64,000 nucleotides of DNA from an uncultured Eubacteriales bacterium (GCA_902801165.1 CADCHI010000008.1:1-64000), one strand, 5' to 3'; positions 15,691 through 25,893 are shown, counted from the first letter of the stretch. Translations and numbers: made by a program. The notes: generated by a model from the letters alone, not told the origin.

Positions 15691-16485
15691 ATGGCCTATC
15701 TCTATGAAACCCACATGCACACCTGCCAGGCGAGCGCCTGCGGCAGGTCCACCGGCGCGGAGCAGGCCCGCTTTTACAGCGAGCAGGGCTACAGCGGTAT
15801 ATTCATCACCGATCACTTCACCGGCGGCAACACCGCCGTGCCCCGGGACCTGCCCTGGAAGGAGCGGGTGGACTGGTTTTGCTCCGGCTATGAGGACGCC
15901 CTGGCCGAGGGGCAGAAGCGCGGGCTGGACGTGTTCTTCGGCTGGGAGCAGAACTTCGACGGGGACGAGTACCTCATCTACGGCCCGGACAAGGCCTGGC
16001 TGCTGGCCCACCCGGACATCGAGCACTGGACCCGCCGGCGCCAGCTGGAGGAGGTCCACCGGGCGGGGGGCGCCGTGATCCAGGCCCATCCCTTCCGGGA
16101 CAGGGACTACATCAAGTACATCCTGCTGGGGCCCAAGTACTGCGACGGCATCGAGGTGGCCAACACCGGCAACCATCCCTACTGCGACGTGTATGCCCGG
16201 CGCTACGCCCGTCGGTACGGCCTGCTGACCACCGCCGGCTCGGACAACCACAACAGCGCCACGGCGGCGCCGGAGAAGCTGATGGGGGTGGAGACCGACG
16301 CGCGGCTGGCCGGGCCCATGGACTTCGCCGCGCTGATCCGCCGGGGCGGGCCGCTGCGGCCCCACGTTCCGGAGGGGTGGTTCGACGTGGACGCGCTGCC
16401 GCCGCTGAAGGCGTACTGGGTGGACGAGTCCGACCCGGACCTGAGGCGCTTGGAGGATCCCATGGAGTGGATGTACGCGGATTGA
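15691..16485 (+). CDS. PHP-domain metal-dependent phosphoesterase
   Basis: 264 residues. ETHMHTCQAS gives the first metal motif of PHP domains, followed by IFITDHFTG, AVIQAHPFRD, and the closing GLLTTAGSDNHN with its GSDxH motif. The family includes histidinol-phosphatase-like and nucleoside 3',5'-bisphosphate phosphatases; the substrate here is unknown. GGAGG lies 8 nt before the ATG at 15691. It follows the PucR gene closely and may be cotranscribed. Confidence 0.88.
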   Translation: MAYLYETHMHTCQASACGRSTGAEQARFYSEQGYSGIFITDHFTGGNTAVPRDLPWKERVDWFCSGYEDALAEGQKRGLDVFFGWEQNFDGDEYLIYGPDKAWLLAHPDIEHWTRRRQLEEVHRAGGAVIQAHPFRDRDYIKYILLGPKYCDGIEVANTGNHPYCDVYARRYARRYGLLTTAGSDNHNSATAAPEKLMGVETDARLAGPMDFAALIRRGGPLRPHVPEGWFDVDALPPLKAYWVDESDPDLRRLEDPMEWMYAD

Positions 16486-16537
16486 AGGGCGAATTCCGCC
16501 GCGCCGCCATTTTTCGGTAGCCATCGGCGCGAAGCTG

Positions 16538-16546
16538 TGTTATAAT
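16538..16546 (+). promoter_or_regulatory. Extended -10 promoter
   Basis: TGTTATAAT (TGn followed by a perfect TATAAT at 16541-16546). No good -35 box lies at 17 bp, as is usual for extended -10 promoters. It precedes the cytidylate-kinase-like gene. Confidence 0.6.
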
Positions 16547-16613
16547 GAACGGGTAAATCGCCGCGGAGCGAGAGGCCATCGCGGCCGGACTAAGACCACG
16601 GGAGGCAGAGACC

Positions 16614-17207
16614 ATGAGCATCATCACCATCAGCCGGGAGTATGGCGCGGGCGGACATTCCATCGGCCGCAGGGTCGCCGAGGAGCTGGGCATCGAGTTC
16701 TACGACCGCGACATCATCCGGGATACGGCCAGGGACAGCGGGCTCGACATGGACACCATCGAGCGCGAGGAGGAGGAGATCTCCCGCGCGGACGCCTTCT
16801 GGCGCATGATCACGCCCGCCGCCTATGTGGACCGCCGGGAGACCATCCACGACATCGAGCGGCGGGTGATCCTGCTGCTGGCGAGCAAGGGCCCCTGCGT
16901 GATCCTGGGCCGCTGCGCGGACGCCATACTGGAGGAGGCCAACGTCGAGGCGCTGAACGTGTTCATCTACGCCGGCGACCTGCATCGCGCCGCCCGGGTG
17001 GCCGAATTGATCGGCAGCAAGAACCCGACGGCCATCCAGAAGGCCATGAAGAAGACCGACCAGGCCCGGCGCAGCTACTACCAGCAGTTCACCTCCAAGC
17101 ATTGGGGCGAATGCCGGAACTACTCGCTGGCGCTGGACAGCGGCCTGCTGGGCTACGACACCTGCGTGAAGCTGATCTGCGAAGCGGCCCGGGGCCTGCA
17201 CAGCTGA
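16614..17207 (+). CDS. Cytidylate kinase-like protein
   Basis: 197 residues of the cytidylate-kinase-like (AAA_26) family common in Clostridia. ITISREYGAGGHSIGRRVAEELG is the modified P-loop, EFYDRDII the following strand, and ILGRCADAILE the central motif. The C-terminal region, with KHWGECRNYSLALDSGLLG, is characteristic. Members are distinct from true Cmk and their phosphate acceptor is not established. The ATG at 16614 follows GGGAGG. Confidence 0.92.
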   Translation: MSIITISREYGAGGHSIGRRVAEELGIEFYDRDIIRDTARDSGLDMDTIEREEEEISRADAFWRMITPAAYVDRRETIHDIERRVILLLASKGPCVILGRCADAILEEANVEALNVFIYAGDLHRAARVAELIGSKNPTAIQKAMKKTDQARRSYYQQFTSKHWGECRNYSLALDSGLLGYDTCVKLICEAARGLHS

Positions 17208-17346
17208 CGCAGCGGGCGTTGATAGAACGGACAACGGCACTGGCGGCGGGAAGCCGGGGGAGGCCCGCGCTTTCCGCCGCCGTTTCTTTAGGTGAAGAAA
17301 CGGTCCCGAGGGGCCGCACCATCGCAATTGGAGGAGAGGTACAACC

Positions 17347-18375
17347 GTGAGCAGCGTGAAGATACTGAATTGCCCCAGCCTGCCCAACATTCCCTGGCAG
17401 GAGCGGCCGGAGGGCGACCGGCACGATTCGCCGGTGTGGCGCTATTCCGAAAACCCCATCATCGGCCGCAACCCCATCCCCGGCGTGGCGCGGGTCTTCA
17501 ACTCCGCGGCGGCGCCCCTGGGGGACGGCTTCGTCGCCCTGTTCCGCGGCGAGCGGCTGAACGGCATCCCGATGATCTACCTGGGCCGCAGCCGGGACGG
17601 CATCCACTGGGACATCGACCCGGAGATGGTGCCCTTCACCGACGAGGCTGGCGCGCCGCTGATGCCCCGCTACGCCTACGACCCGAGGCTGGTGAAGGTG
17701 GAGGACGCCTGGTACGCCATGTGGTGCCAGGACAACTACGGCGCGTCCATCGGCATGGCCAGGACCACCGACTTCAAGACCTTCACCCGGCTGGAGAACC
17801 CCTTCATCCCCTTCAACCGCAACGCGGTGCTGTTCCCCCGGCGGGTGAACGGGCGCTACCTGCTGCTCTCCCGGCCCTCCGACGGCGGCCACACCCCCTT
17901 CGGGGACATCTGGCTCAGCCAGAGCCCGGACATGAAGTTCTGGGGCATGCACCGCCACGTGATGTCCAGCGGCGACAAGTGGTGGGAGTCCGTGAAGATC
18001 GGCAGCGGCGCGGCCCCCATCGAGACCAGCGAGGGCTGGCTGCTGTTCTACCACGGCGCGTCCAGCACCTGCAGCGGCTTCGTGTACTCCTTCGGCGCGG
18101 CGATCCTGGACATCGACGAGCCCAGCCGCGTGAAGTATCGCTGCGCGAACTTCCTGCTCACGCCCGAGGAGTGGTATGAGGAGAAGGGCTTCGTGCCCAG
18201 CGTCTGCTTCCCCTGCGCCACGCTCCAGGATCCGGATACCGGCCGCATCGCCATCTACTACGGCGCGGCGGATACCTACCTGGCCATGGCGTTCACCCGG
18301 GTGGACGAGCTCGTGGACTACATCAAGGCCAACAGCGACGTGTCGGAGAGCGACGCGGAGCCGGGGCTGAGGTGA
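17347..18375 (+). CDS. Glycoside hydrolase family 130 phosphorylase
   Basis: 342 residues with the five-bladed propeller sequence pattern of GH130 beta-mannoside phosphorylases: NPIIGRNPIPGVARVFNSAA, FRGERLNGIPMIYLGRSRDG, YAYDPRLVKVEDAWYAMW, GRYLLLSRPSD, LLFYHGA and IYYGAADTYLAMAF. The family cleaves beta-mannosyl linkages with phosphate to give mannose-1-phosphate, usually from mannan oligosaccharides or N-glycans; the exact substrate cannot be told. There is no signal peptide, so it acts in the cytosol. The start is GTG at 17347 after GGAGGAGAGG. Confidence 0.93.
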   Translation: MSSVKILNCPSLPNIPWQERPEGDRHDSPVWRYSENPIIGRNPIPGVARVFNSAAAPLGDGFVALFRGERLNGIPMIYLGRSRDGIHWDIDPEMVPFTDEAGAPLMPRYAYDPRLVKVEDAWYAMWCQDNYGASIGMARTTDFKTFTRLENPFIPFNRNAVLFPRRVNGRYLLLSRPSDGGHTPFGDIWLSQSPDMKFWGMHRHVMSSGDKWWESVKIGSGAAPIETSEGWLLFYHGASSTCSGFVYSFGAAILDIDEPSRVKYRCANFLLTPEEWYEEKGFVPSVCFPCATLQDPDTGRIAIYYGAADTYLAMAFTRVDELVDYIKANSDVSESDAEPGLR

Positions 18376-18397
18376 CGGCGCTTGCCAGTCGACAGAT

Positions 18398-18439
18398 AAA
18401 GAAAAGGTCCTTCCCGCGATCGGGAGGGACCTTTTCTTT
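18398..18439. terminator. Strong bidirectional terminator
   Basis: AAAGAAAAGGTCC...GGACCTTTTCTTT with an inner TCCCG/CGGGA pairing and a CGAT tetraloop. It has A- and T-runs on either side and lies between convergent GH130 and export-operon genes. Confidence 0.93.
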
Positions 18440-18451
18440 GGGCTTAATGAC

Positions 18452-19435
18452 CTACAGCCTCACGGAGACGCTCATGCCCAGGGACAGCGCGGCGTCCGTA
18501 TCGGGCAGCACGCGCACGGCGTATTCCCCGTCGGCGGCGATCCAGGCCACGCTGTCCACCGCGCCGGGCACGGACACCTCCGGCCGGTCGGCGAAGTACA
18601 ACTCGGCTTCGTCGCCGGGCCGGATGCGGGCGGCGGCGTCCTCGTCCACCCGCAGCTCCACGCAGATCTGGCCCGCGGGCACGATTTCGGCCACCGCTTG
18701 GTCCTCGGCCACGGAATCCCCGGGGCTCAGGGAGAGGGCGGTCAGTATGCCGTCCACGGGGGCGACGATCTCGCCGCCGCCCAGCGTGAACAGCAGCTGA
18801 CCCCGCTCCACGTAGTCGCCCTCGGCCACGCACATTCGGGTGACGGTGCCCTCGGCCCGGTAGACCTCCGGGTCGCTGGAGAGCACGGTGCCGATGCCGA
18901 CGCGCTGGGCCGTGGTGAAGTCCTCGTCCCGGTAGAGGTAGACGGTCTCGCCCACGTACAGCTCGCCGCCCAGGGTGACGACGCGGTACTCCTCGCCGTC
19001 GATGGCGGTGACCACGCCCACGGCGCGGTGGCTGCCGTCCGCGGTGCACTTGATGTACAGGGTCTCGCCGCTGTGCACCAGGGTGGAGCCGGCGCTCTGG
19101 TAGGCCTTGTCCACAGTGCAGTAGATCTCGTAGAGGTTGACGGGCAGCAGCTCCAGGCAGTCGCCGCTCACATCCTCGCCTTCCCGGGCGTTGATCAGGG
19201 AGACCGTGCCGTCCTGGGTGGCGAAGGTGGGACTGGCGCTCAAGGTCGCCAGGGCCTGGCCCGCCTCCACCCGGTCTCCGGCCCGGGCGTTCAGCTCCGA
19301 CACGGCGCCGGAGGCGGCGGAGAGCACCGTCACGGTGGACAGCGCCGCCGTGGTGCCCTCGTAGACCTCCGCGAGGGCCGCCGGCATCAGCGCCAGCAGC
19401 GCTGCCAGGGCCAGGGCCGTGAGCCTTTTCAGCAT
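18452..19435 (-). CDS. Secreted HlyD-like adaptor protein (second of pair)
   Basis: 327 residues. A cleavable signal peptide (MLKRLTALALAALLALMPAALA) is followed by biotinyl-lipoyl-like hairpins: VTVLSAASGAVSELNARAGDRVEAGQALATL, then RAEGTVTRMCVAEGDYVERGQLLFTL and APVDGILTALSLSPGDSVAEDQAVAEI. There is neither a lipobox nor a retained membrane anchor, which is odd for an exporter adaptor in a single-membrane cell. GGAAGGAGAATC precedes the ATG complementary to 19433-19435; a longer frame upstream is unlikely. It is the last gene of the six-gene export operon, paralogous to the product of 20978-22135. Confidence 0.86.
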   Translation of the reverse strand: MLKRLTALALAALLALMPAALAEVYEGTTAALSTVTVLSAASGAVSELNARAGDRVEAGQALATLSASPTFATQDGTVSLINAREGEDVSGDCLELLPVNLYEIYCTVDKAYQSAGSTLVHSGETLYIKCTADGSHRAVGVVTAIDGEEYRVVTLGGELYVGETVYLYRDEDFTTAQRVGIGTVLSSDPEVYRAEGTVTRMCVAEGDYVERGQLLFTLGGGEIVAPVDGILTALSLSPGDSVAEDQAVAEIVPAGQICVELRVDEDAAARIRPGDEAELYFADRPEVSVPGAVDSVAWIAADGEYAVRVLPDTDAALSLGMSVSVRL

Positions 19436-19500
19436 TTTGATTCTCCTTCCAAAGCCGCGCATCGTCGGCATTCAAGGGGTACCGGACGGGCGCGTTCCTG

Positions 19501-21006
19501 TCAGTCCGCCGGGACCAGCGCGCCGTCCTCGCCGAGGCGGTAATCCGCGCCGTCCACCGCGACGCGGATGTCGCCGGCGGTGATCGTGTATTCGTAGTCC
19601 CCGGACACCAGGCCCTTCGCGCACAGCGCGGCGTAGGCGGGGCCCTGCAGGCCGGGGTCGGTGGGCAGCTCCACCGCCGCGCCGTCCAGCACCAGCCGGA
19701 GGGCGTCGATGCCGCTGCGGGAGAGGGTCTTCAGCGCGAAGCCGTTGACGGTCCAGGCGCTGCCGCTCTCCGCCGGGGTTAGGGTCAGCGCGCCGTCCTC
19801 CACGGCGGCGGTGAACAGGCCCTGACCGCCGTCCAGCGCGATCTCCAGCGCGTAGCCGTCATAGGCCAGCTCCGCGGCGGGCTCCTCCAGGGACACCGGG
19901 GTGACGGTGCCGTAGAGCCGCATGCTCTTGCTGCCGGAGGCGTGGTCGCTGGTCAGCGCCTTGCCCGGGGTGACGCGAAAGCCCTGCTCGGCTTCGCCGG
20001 CGAGGCCCGCCATGGCGCTGCCGGCGAGGTTGCCAAAGCTGAAACCGCTGGGGATGCGCCTGCTGAAGCCGCCGGGCAGTCCGCCCGGGAAGCCGGCGCC
20101 GCCGGGGTTCTCGCCGGGCACCTGGGACGGGTCCGGCAGTTCAAAGGCCAGCTGCGCGGAGGCCGCTTCAATGTCTCCGGAGAGGGCCTTGACGGCCAGC
20201 GTATAGCGGCCTGCGGCCAGCTCCTTCACCGGCAGGGCCAGGGTGGCCTCCGCCTGGCGGGATTTGAATACCTCCGCGCCGTCGGGGCCGGTGATGAGGA
20301 CGTCATAGGCGTCCCACGGGTCGCTCTGGGTCCAGCGGAAGGTGATGATCCCCTCGCCCAGGTCCGTGAAGTGGTACACGAGTGCCTCGTCAGGCTGGGC
20401 CTCGGGGGATTCGACGCGAATCTCCAGCGCGGCGGGCTCCGGCGTGGGCTCGGGGGTCGGCTCCAGCGTGGGCTCGACGGTGGGCTCGAGGCTGGGCTCC
20501 GGGGTCAGTTCGTCGGTGGGCTCGGGGGTTGGGGTTGGAGTGATCTCGGGAACATCGGTGGCGTCCGGCACGGGTGTGGGCGAGGGTGAAACCTCGGGCT
20601 CATCCGGCGCGTCGGAACTGTCCGGCACGGGAGTGGGCGAAGGCGAGGCCTCGGGGTCATCCGGTTCGTCGGTGGCGTCCGGCACGGGGGTGGGCGAAGG
20701 CGAAACCTCGGGCTCATCCGGCGCGTCGGTGGTGTCCGACACGGGGGTGGGCGAGGCAGAGACCTCGGGTTCACCCGGTTCGCCGGTGGCATCCGGAGAG
20801 GGCGAGACCTCGGGCGCGTCGGTGGCGTCCGTCACGGGGGACGGGGAGGGCGAAACCTCGGGATCGCCCGTGCCGCCGCCTTCCGCTTCGTCGGCAAAGG
20901 CCGCCGTGGCGGCGGCGATGCCGGCGGTGACCGCGGCCAGCGCCATCAGCCCTGCCAGGACCAGGCAGAGCAGCCGCTTAGTCCTCAGGCGCTTCAGCTT
21001 CTTCAT
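19501..21006 (-). CDS. Secreted protein with Pro/Ser/Thr/Glu-rich repeat stalk
   Basis: 501 residues. There is a signal peptide or N-terminal anchor (RLLCLVLAGLMALAAVTAG), then a low-complexity stalk (about 45-195) of repeated PEVSPSPTPVPDATD-like units. Two apparently beta-rich globular parts follow, separated by a Gly/Pro-rich linker (GENPGGAGFPGGLPGGF). No catalytic motif is recognised. Its start overlaps the end of the preceding adaptor gene by 29 nt in another frame, so it is translationally coupled. It lies inside the export operon and could be an exported substrate or an extracellular partner. Confidence 0.83.
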   Translation of the reverse strand: MKKLKRLRTKRLLCLVLAGLMALAAVTAGIAAATAAFADEAEGGGTGDPEVSPSPSPVTDATDAPEVSPSPDATGEPGEPEVSASPTPVSDTTDAPDEPEVSPSPTPVPDATDEPDDPEASPSPTPVPDSSDAPDEPEVSPSPTPVPDATDVPEITPTPTPEPTDELTPEPSLEPTVEPTLEPTPEPTPEPAALEIRVESPEAQPDEALVYHFTDLGEGIITFRWTQSDPWDAYDVLITGPDGAEVFKSRQAEATLALPVKELAAGRYTLAVKALSGDIEAASAQLAFELPDPSQVPGENPGGAGFPGGLPGGFSRRIPSGFSFGNLAGSAMAGLAGEAEQGFRVTPGKALTSDHASGSKSMRLYGTVTPVSLEEPAAELAYDGYALEIALDGGQGLFTAAVEDGALTLTPAESGSAWTVNGFALKTLSRSGIDALRLVLDGAAVELPTDPGLQGPAYAALCAKGLVSGDYEYTITAGDIRVAVDGADYRLGEDGALVPAD

Positions 21007-22135
21007 AGTCCGTCACCTCTTCGGGCGCGTCCTCCGCCTCGTCGTCCTCCAGGGTGGTCACCACGGCGCTCATGCCGTAGCGGGTGTTGGCGTCGGGGGT
21101 GAAGTCGATGTACACGGTGTAGGTCACCGCCTGTTCGCCGGCGTCCATGCCGGAGGAAGTGGAGGCGTCCGCCACGGCGGAGATCATGGAGATCGTGCCG
21201 GGGTAGGTGATCTCGTTATCCTGGTTCCAGACCAGCTCGATGCTCACCGGGTCGCCCACGGCGATGTCGCTCAGGCTGGCCTCTTCGATCTTGGCCTCGA
21301 TGCGCATGGCGTCGGCGGGGTACAGCACCGCGGCCACGCTGTCCTTCTGGATGGGGCTGCCCTGCTGGGCGTTGACCTGATAGACGATGCCGTCGATGTC
21401 CGCGGCGATGTCGCTGCCGCTCATGTACAGGCCGTCAAAGGCGCCGTCCAGGGTCTCGAAGAGCAGGTCGCCCCGCTGGACCTCGTCCCCCGCGGACACC
21501 GCGAAGGACACGATGCTGCCGTTGCCGGAGATGGCGGTGGGGTTCGCGCGGGTCAGCGTGCCGCGGCCGATGCGCTTGGAGGTGGTGTCCTTGTCGCCGC
21601 GGTAGACGTTCACGGTCTCGCCCACCAGGAACTCGCCGGAGAGCACCTTCACGGTGTAGTCGGTGCCCTGGATGGCGGTGATCACGCCGGTGCCGGTGTG
21701 CTTGCCGTCGGAATAGCAGCTCAGGTAGACGCTCTCGCCCACGTGGACGAACTTGGTGTCCGTGGAGTTGTAGGCGTTCTCGGTGGAGGCGTCGATGGTG
21801 TAGACGCTCTCGCCCTCGATGTACATCACCGCGCCGTAGCGGCCGGAGATGGTGTCGGCGGAATCGCCGGGCTGGCCGAAGACGCCCGTGACGGTGCCGC
21901 TCTCGTCGGCGTAGACCTTCGTGGTGGACAGGCTGACCAGCACGTCTCCGGCGCTGACCCGCTCGCCGGACTCCACGGCCACCCGGGCCACGGTGCCGCC
22001 GATGGGGGCGTAGATCTCGTGGGTCTCGCTGGCGGTCACGGTGCCGTTCAGCGTGATGGTCTCCGCCAGCGCCACAGGCGCCAGCAGCAGGGCGGCGATG
22101 AGGAGGGCCGTAAGGGCTTTGCGAGTGAACTTCAT
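20978..22135 (-). CDS. Secreted HlyD-like adaptor protein (first of pair)
   Basis: 385 residues. The signal peptide MKFTRKALTALLIAALLLAPVALA is followed by lipoyl-like half-motifs (HEIYAPIGGTVARVAVESGERVSAGDVLVSL; AADIDGIVYQVNAQQGSPIQKDSVAAVLY) and a MacA-like beta-barrel region. The C-terminus is very acidic (DDEAEDAPEEVTDYEEAEAPED). The ATG complementary to 22133-22135 has AGGAGG 8 nt before it. There is no lipobox or anchor. It sits directly after the FtsX-type permease gene and resembles the product of 18452-19435 throughout, suggesting gene duplication. Confidence 0.86.
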   Translation of the reverse strand: MKFTRKALTALLIAALLLAPVALAETITLNGTVTASETHEIYAPIGGTVARVAVESGERVSAGDVLVSLSTTKVYADESGTVTGVFGQPGDSADTISGRYGAVMYIEGESVYTIDASTENAYNSTDTKFVHVGESVYLSCYSDGKHTGTGVITAIQGTDYTVKVLSGEFLVGETVNVYRGDKDTTSKRIGRGTLTRANPTAISGNGSIVSFAVSAGDEVQRGDLLFETLDGAFDGLYMSGSDIAADIDGIVYQVNAQQGSPIQKDSVAAVLYPADAMRIEAKIEEASLSDIAVGDPVSIELVWNQDNEITYPGTISMISAVADASTSSGMDAGEQAVTYTVYIDFTPDANTRYGMSAVVTTLEDDEAEDAPEEVTDYEEAEAPED

Positions 22136-22182
22136 GGTGATGACCTCCTGACTTGGGGTGTGGGGGAAGGGGGGAATCGGGG

Positions 22183-23394
22183 TCACATCGAGCGCAGCGC
22201 GTCGATGGGGTTCAGCTTGCTGGCCTTTCGGGCCGGGGCCCAGCCGAAGATGATGCCCACGGCGGCGGAGAAGCCCGCGCCCAGGGCGATGGCGCCCGGG
22301 GAGACGACGAAGGTGGTGCCCAGGACCTTGGAGAGGATCAGTGACAGCAGCAGGCCGAGCAGTATGCCCAGCGCGCCGCCGATGACCGACAGCAGGAAGG
22401 ATTCGATCAAAAACTGTATCTGGATCTGCCAGGGAATGGCGCCCAGCGCCTTCTTCAGGCCGATCTCCGTGGTGCGCTCGGTGACGGTGGTGAGCATCAT
22501 GTTCATGATGCCGATGCCGCCGACCACCAGGGCGATGGAGGCGATGCCCGCCAGCAGCGAGCTGACCATTCCCAGCATGGTCTTCATGGTCTCCTCGATG
22601 CTGGACATGTTCAGGATGCTGTAGCAGTCCTCCTCAAAGCTGAACATGGCGTCCAGCTCGGCCTCCAGGGCGTCGGTGGCGTCCTCGGAATCCACGCCGT
22701 CCTCCAGGTACACGGTGAAGGAGGTGATGACGTTGGCGTTGTTCAGCTTCAGCGCCGTGGTGTAGGGCACCAGGATGTCCGGGCTGCCGGTGAACAGCGT
22801 GGCGATGCTGGTGTCGCTGTCCTCGTCCAGCAGGCCCACCACCAGGAAGGGGATGCCGTTGACGTACAGGCTCTCGCCGATGGGGTCGATGCCGTAGAAG
22901 AATTCCTCCACCATGTCCGGGCTGATGAGGCACACGTGGGTCTTGTTGTCCTCGTCGGTGAAGTTGATGGCGCGGCCCCGGGTCAGGGCGTCGTCGTTCT
23001 GGCGGAAGTAGTAGGCGTTCTTGCCGGAGACGTTGACGCTGTCCTCGTAGCTGCCGCCCCGGGAGACCCGGGCGGTCAGGGACACGCTGGGGGTGACGCC
23101 CTCCACGATGTCCATGGCGGACAGGGTGTTCAGGTCCTCCGGCGACAGGCCGGATTTTAGGTCGCTGCCGGTGACGGTGACCGTCAGCGTGCCAGCGCCC
23201 AGCTCGCTGAAGGAGTTGGTCAGGGAGCCGGAGAAGCCGTTCACGGTGGTGATCAGGGCGATGACCGCGGCCACGCCGATCAGTATGCCCAGCACCGTCA
23301 AGAAGGAGCGCACGCGGCAGCCCAGGATGTTGGACAGCGACATCTTCACGCACTCGCCGATCATGATGAGGGTGGCCTTGATCGATCTAAGCAT
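22183..23394 (-). CDS. MacB-type ABC transporter permease
   Basis: 403 residues with four transmembrane helices in the FtsX/MacB arrangement: one after the N-terminal NILGCRVRSFLTVLGILIGVAAVIAL, a large extracytoplasmic MacB-PCD domain (about 50-270), then three C-terminal helices. VGGIGIMNMMLTTVTERTTEIGLKKALGA is a strong family signature. It works with the ATPase and MacA-like adaptor for export of peptides, antibiotics or lipids. The ATG lies in a GGAGGCACGAACG context that duplicates the end of the upstream ATPase gene. Confidence 0.95.
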   Translation of the reverse strand: MLRSIKATLIMIGECVKMSLSNILGCRVRSFLTVLGILIGVAAVIALITTVNGFSGSLTNSFSELGAGTLTVTVTGSDLKSGLSPEDLNTLSAMDIVEGVTPSVSLTARVSRGGSYEDSVNVSGKNAYYFRQNDDALTRGRAINFTDEDNKTHVCLISPDMVEEFFYGIDPIGESLYVNGIPFLVVGLLDEDSDTSIATLFTGSPDILVPYTTALKLNNANVITSFTVYLEDGVDSEDATDALEAELDAMFSFEEDCYSILNMSSIEETMKTMLGMVSSLLAGIASIALVVGGIGIMNMMLTTVTERTTEIGLKKALGAIPWQIQIQFLIESFLLSVIGGALGILLGLLLSLILSKVLGTTFVVSPGAIALGAGFSAAVGIIFGWAPARKASKLNPIDALRSM

Positions 23395-23516
23395 CGTTCG
23401 TGCCTCCTCCCATGTCGGCTGCCCCGCGGCGGAGCCGCGTCGCAGCTACGCGGGCCGGTGTCCTTCGGAACCGACGGCCGCTAGTCGTAGGCACCAGGAA
23501 TGAAAGCAGGGAAAAG

Positions 23517-23541
<25 letters not shown>
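23391..23541. repeat. 21-bp direct duplication flanking a 109-bp insertion
   Basis: The 21 bases at 23391-23411 recur exactly at 23521-23541. The first copy gives the ribosome binding site and ATG of the permease; the second gives the last codons of the ATPase. The 109 bp between them code for nothing. The simplest reading is that ATPase end and permease start once overlapped and were separated by an insertion or duplication. Confidence 0.85.
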
Positions 23542-24256
<715 letters not shown>

Positions 24257-24257
<1 letters not shown>

Positions 24258-25297
24258 CAGTTGCCCCTCTCCGGGCGGGTTCGGCTGCCGTCGCCGCTGC
24301 CGGACCAGTTGCCGCCGCCATTGCCGCTGCCGGACCAGTTGCCGCCGTTGTTGCTGCCGGGCCGGTTGCCCGTGTTGCCGCCCGGGCCGCCGGACTGGTT
24401 GAACTGCTGGCTCGAGAACATGCTCGCGAACAGGCCCGCGGCGGTCTGCTCGGTCTTCGCCTCGGCGTACACCACGTCGCCGTCCTGCAGGCCCTCGGCG
24501 ATTTCGATATAGTTGCCGTTGCTCACGCCGGTGGTCACGTAGACCTGGGTCAGCTCGCCAGCCTCGTCCCGCATCCAGACGAAGGCCTGGTTGGTGAAGT
24601 CGAAGCTGAGGGCATCTACCTTCAGGATGACTACGTCCTCCGCCACCTCCGAGGGGATCGTGACGGTGACCTGCATGCCGGGCAGCACGCCCTCGTCCAC
24701 GTCCACATAGGCCGTGGCGGTGTAGTAGGCCACGTTGCCGTTGGAGGAGGAGATGTAGTCGATGGCGTCCACCTTGGATTCAAAGGTCCGCTCCAGGGCC
24801 GTGACCGTCACGGTGCAGGCCTGGCCCACGCTGACCTCGCCGATGTCGTACTCGTCCACGCGGAAGGCCACCTTCATGTGGGAGAAGTCCGCGATCTGCA
24901 CCAGGGCGTCGCCCTGGGACACCTCGTCGCCCTCCTCCACGCTCAGCACGTTCACCCGGCCGTCGAAGTCGGCGGTGACGGTCTGGCCGGTGGACAGGCG
25001 CAGCAGCTTCTGGTCCTCCTTCACGTCGTCCCCGGCGGCCACGTACAGCGTGCGTACCGTGCCGGAGCCGCTGGCTGTGTAGGAGGCGCTGTCCACCAGG
25101 CTCAGGTTGCCGCTGAAGCTCAGGGAGTTGGAGATGCTGCCCGTGGTGGCGGTGTAGCTGTCATAGGTCACGGTGTATTCCACCTTCAGTGAAAGATAGG
25201 CGTACAGGCCGACGCCGCCCAGGACCAGCAACAGGACCAGGAAGAGCAGTATCTTCCTGAGGATGCGCTTTTTGCGGGGCTTGCCGTTTTTGCTCAT
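24257..25297 (-). CDS. MacA-type membrane fusion protein
   Basis: 346 residues. A single N-terminal transmembrane anchor (ILLFLVLLLVLGGVGLYAYLSL) follows a basic KPRKKRILRK stretch. Lipoyl-like (GSGTVRTLYVAAGDDVKEDQKLLRL; FDGRVNVLSVEEGDEVSQGDALVQI) and beta-barrel domains follow, and the tail is rich in Gly/Asn/Ser (from about 305). It is the anchored adaptor of the MacAB-type exporter and first gene of the operon. The ATG complementary to 25295-25297 follows AAAGGACG. Confidence 0.92.
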
Positions 25298-25474
25298 AGT
25301 GGTTAACGTCCTTTCTGCGGCCGCCTCCCCCGGTGCGGGGCAGGGCTGCGCGCTCTGCGGCGCGGAAGGCGCACATGGAAGCATGCGCCTCGTTTGATGG
25401 TATTCATTTTAAACCGCAAACTTTAAACGAACATGAAAAACCGGCCGGCGTTTTAAAACAAAGTGTGAAGGTTT

Positions 25475-25573
25475 TAGAGTGTGTATCTAAAATGAGGCAT
25501 GTGCAGTTTCGAGCGGATTGGGCTGCATTTCAAGGCGATTTCCCGCAGGCTTAGTGGGGCTAAGTCAAGGGAA
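25475..25573 (+). repeat. Dispersed 99-nt repeat, copy 2
   Basis: Ungapped match to 895-993 (87/99 by hand count), with the TGCAG/CTGCA and GGCTTAG/CTAAGTC pairings conserved. It lies about 180 nt upstream of the MacA-type gene, in the opposite orientation to it. The remainder of 25298-25944 holds no recognisable gene. Confidence 0.8.
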
Positions 25574-25708
25574 ATCAACGCTGAGTGGGCGGGTTGGGTC
25601 CACGGGAGAAAGACCGGTGTCCACAGTTGAGATACTTTTACTGTTTTCATTTCGGATCAGAAAACAGTGCCCACAAAACAGGAGAACAACATCAGCATAA
25701 TAAAGGAA

Positions 25709-25743
25709 GATTTCCAGCACTTGAATCAGCGGCGCTGGAAATC
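25709..25743. repeat. Hairpin with TTGAATCAG apex, copy 1
   Basis: GATTTCCAGC pairs with GCTGGAAATC across an apex containing CTTGAATCAGCGGC. The apex recurs in the second hairpin 150 bp away with a different stem. There is no T-tract. Confidence 0.7.
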
Positions 25744-25858
25744 GTCTCAGTGAAAGTGTATTCAATTGTGCCGGGAATCCCCTGCGCTCAAGGCGGCAGC
25801 AGATGGGGTTGAGCACTTTGAGCTTCTGCCCGAATAACCTACACTTTTTCCGAAGGAA

Positions 25859-25893
25859 AATCCCGTGCGCTTGAATCAGTGGCGCACGGGATT
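25859..25893. repeat. Hairpin with TTGAATCAG apex, copy 2
   Basis: AATCCCGTGCGC pairs with GCGCACGGGATT across TTGAATCAGTG. The apex is the same as in copy 1 while the stem differs but stays paired. Located just after the PQQ-type gene on the minus strand. Confidence 0.7.

Noticed and set aside
25565..25816. Possible small genes in the spacer upstream of the MacA-type gene
   Set aside because: The frames run across hairpins and repeats, lack ribosome binding sites and resemble no known protein.
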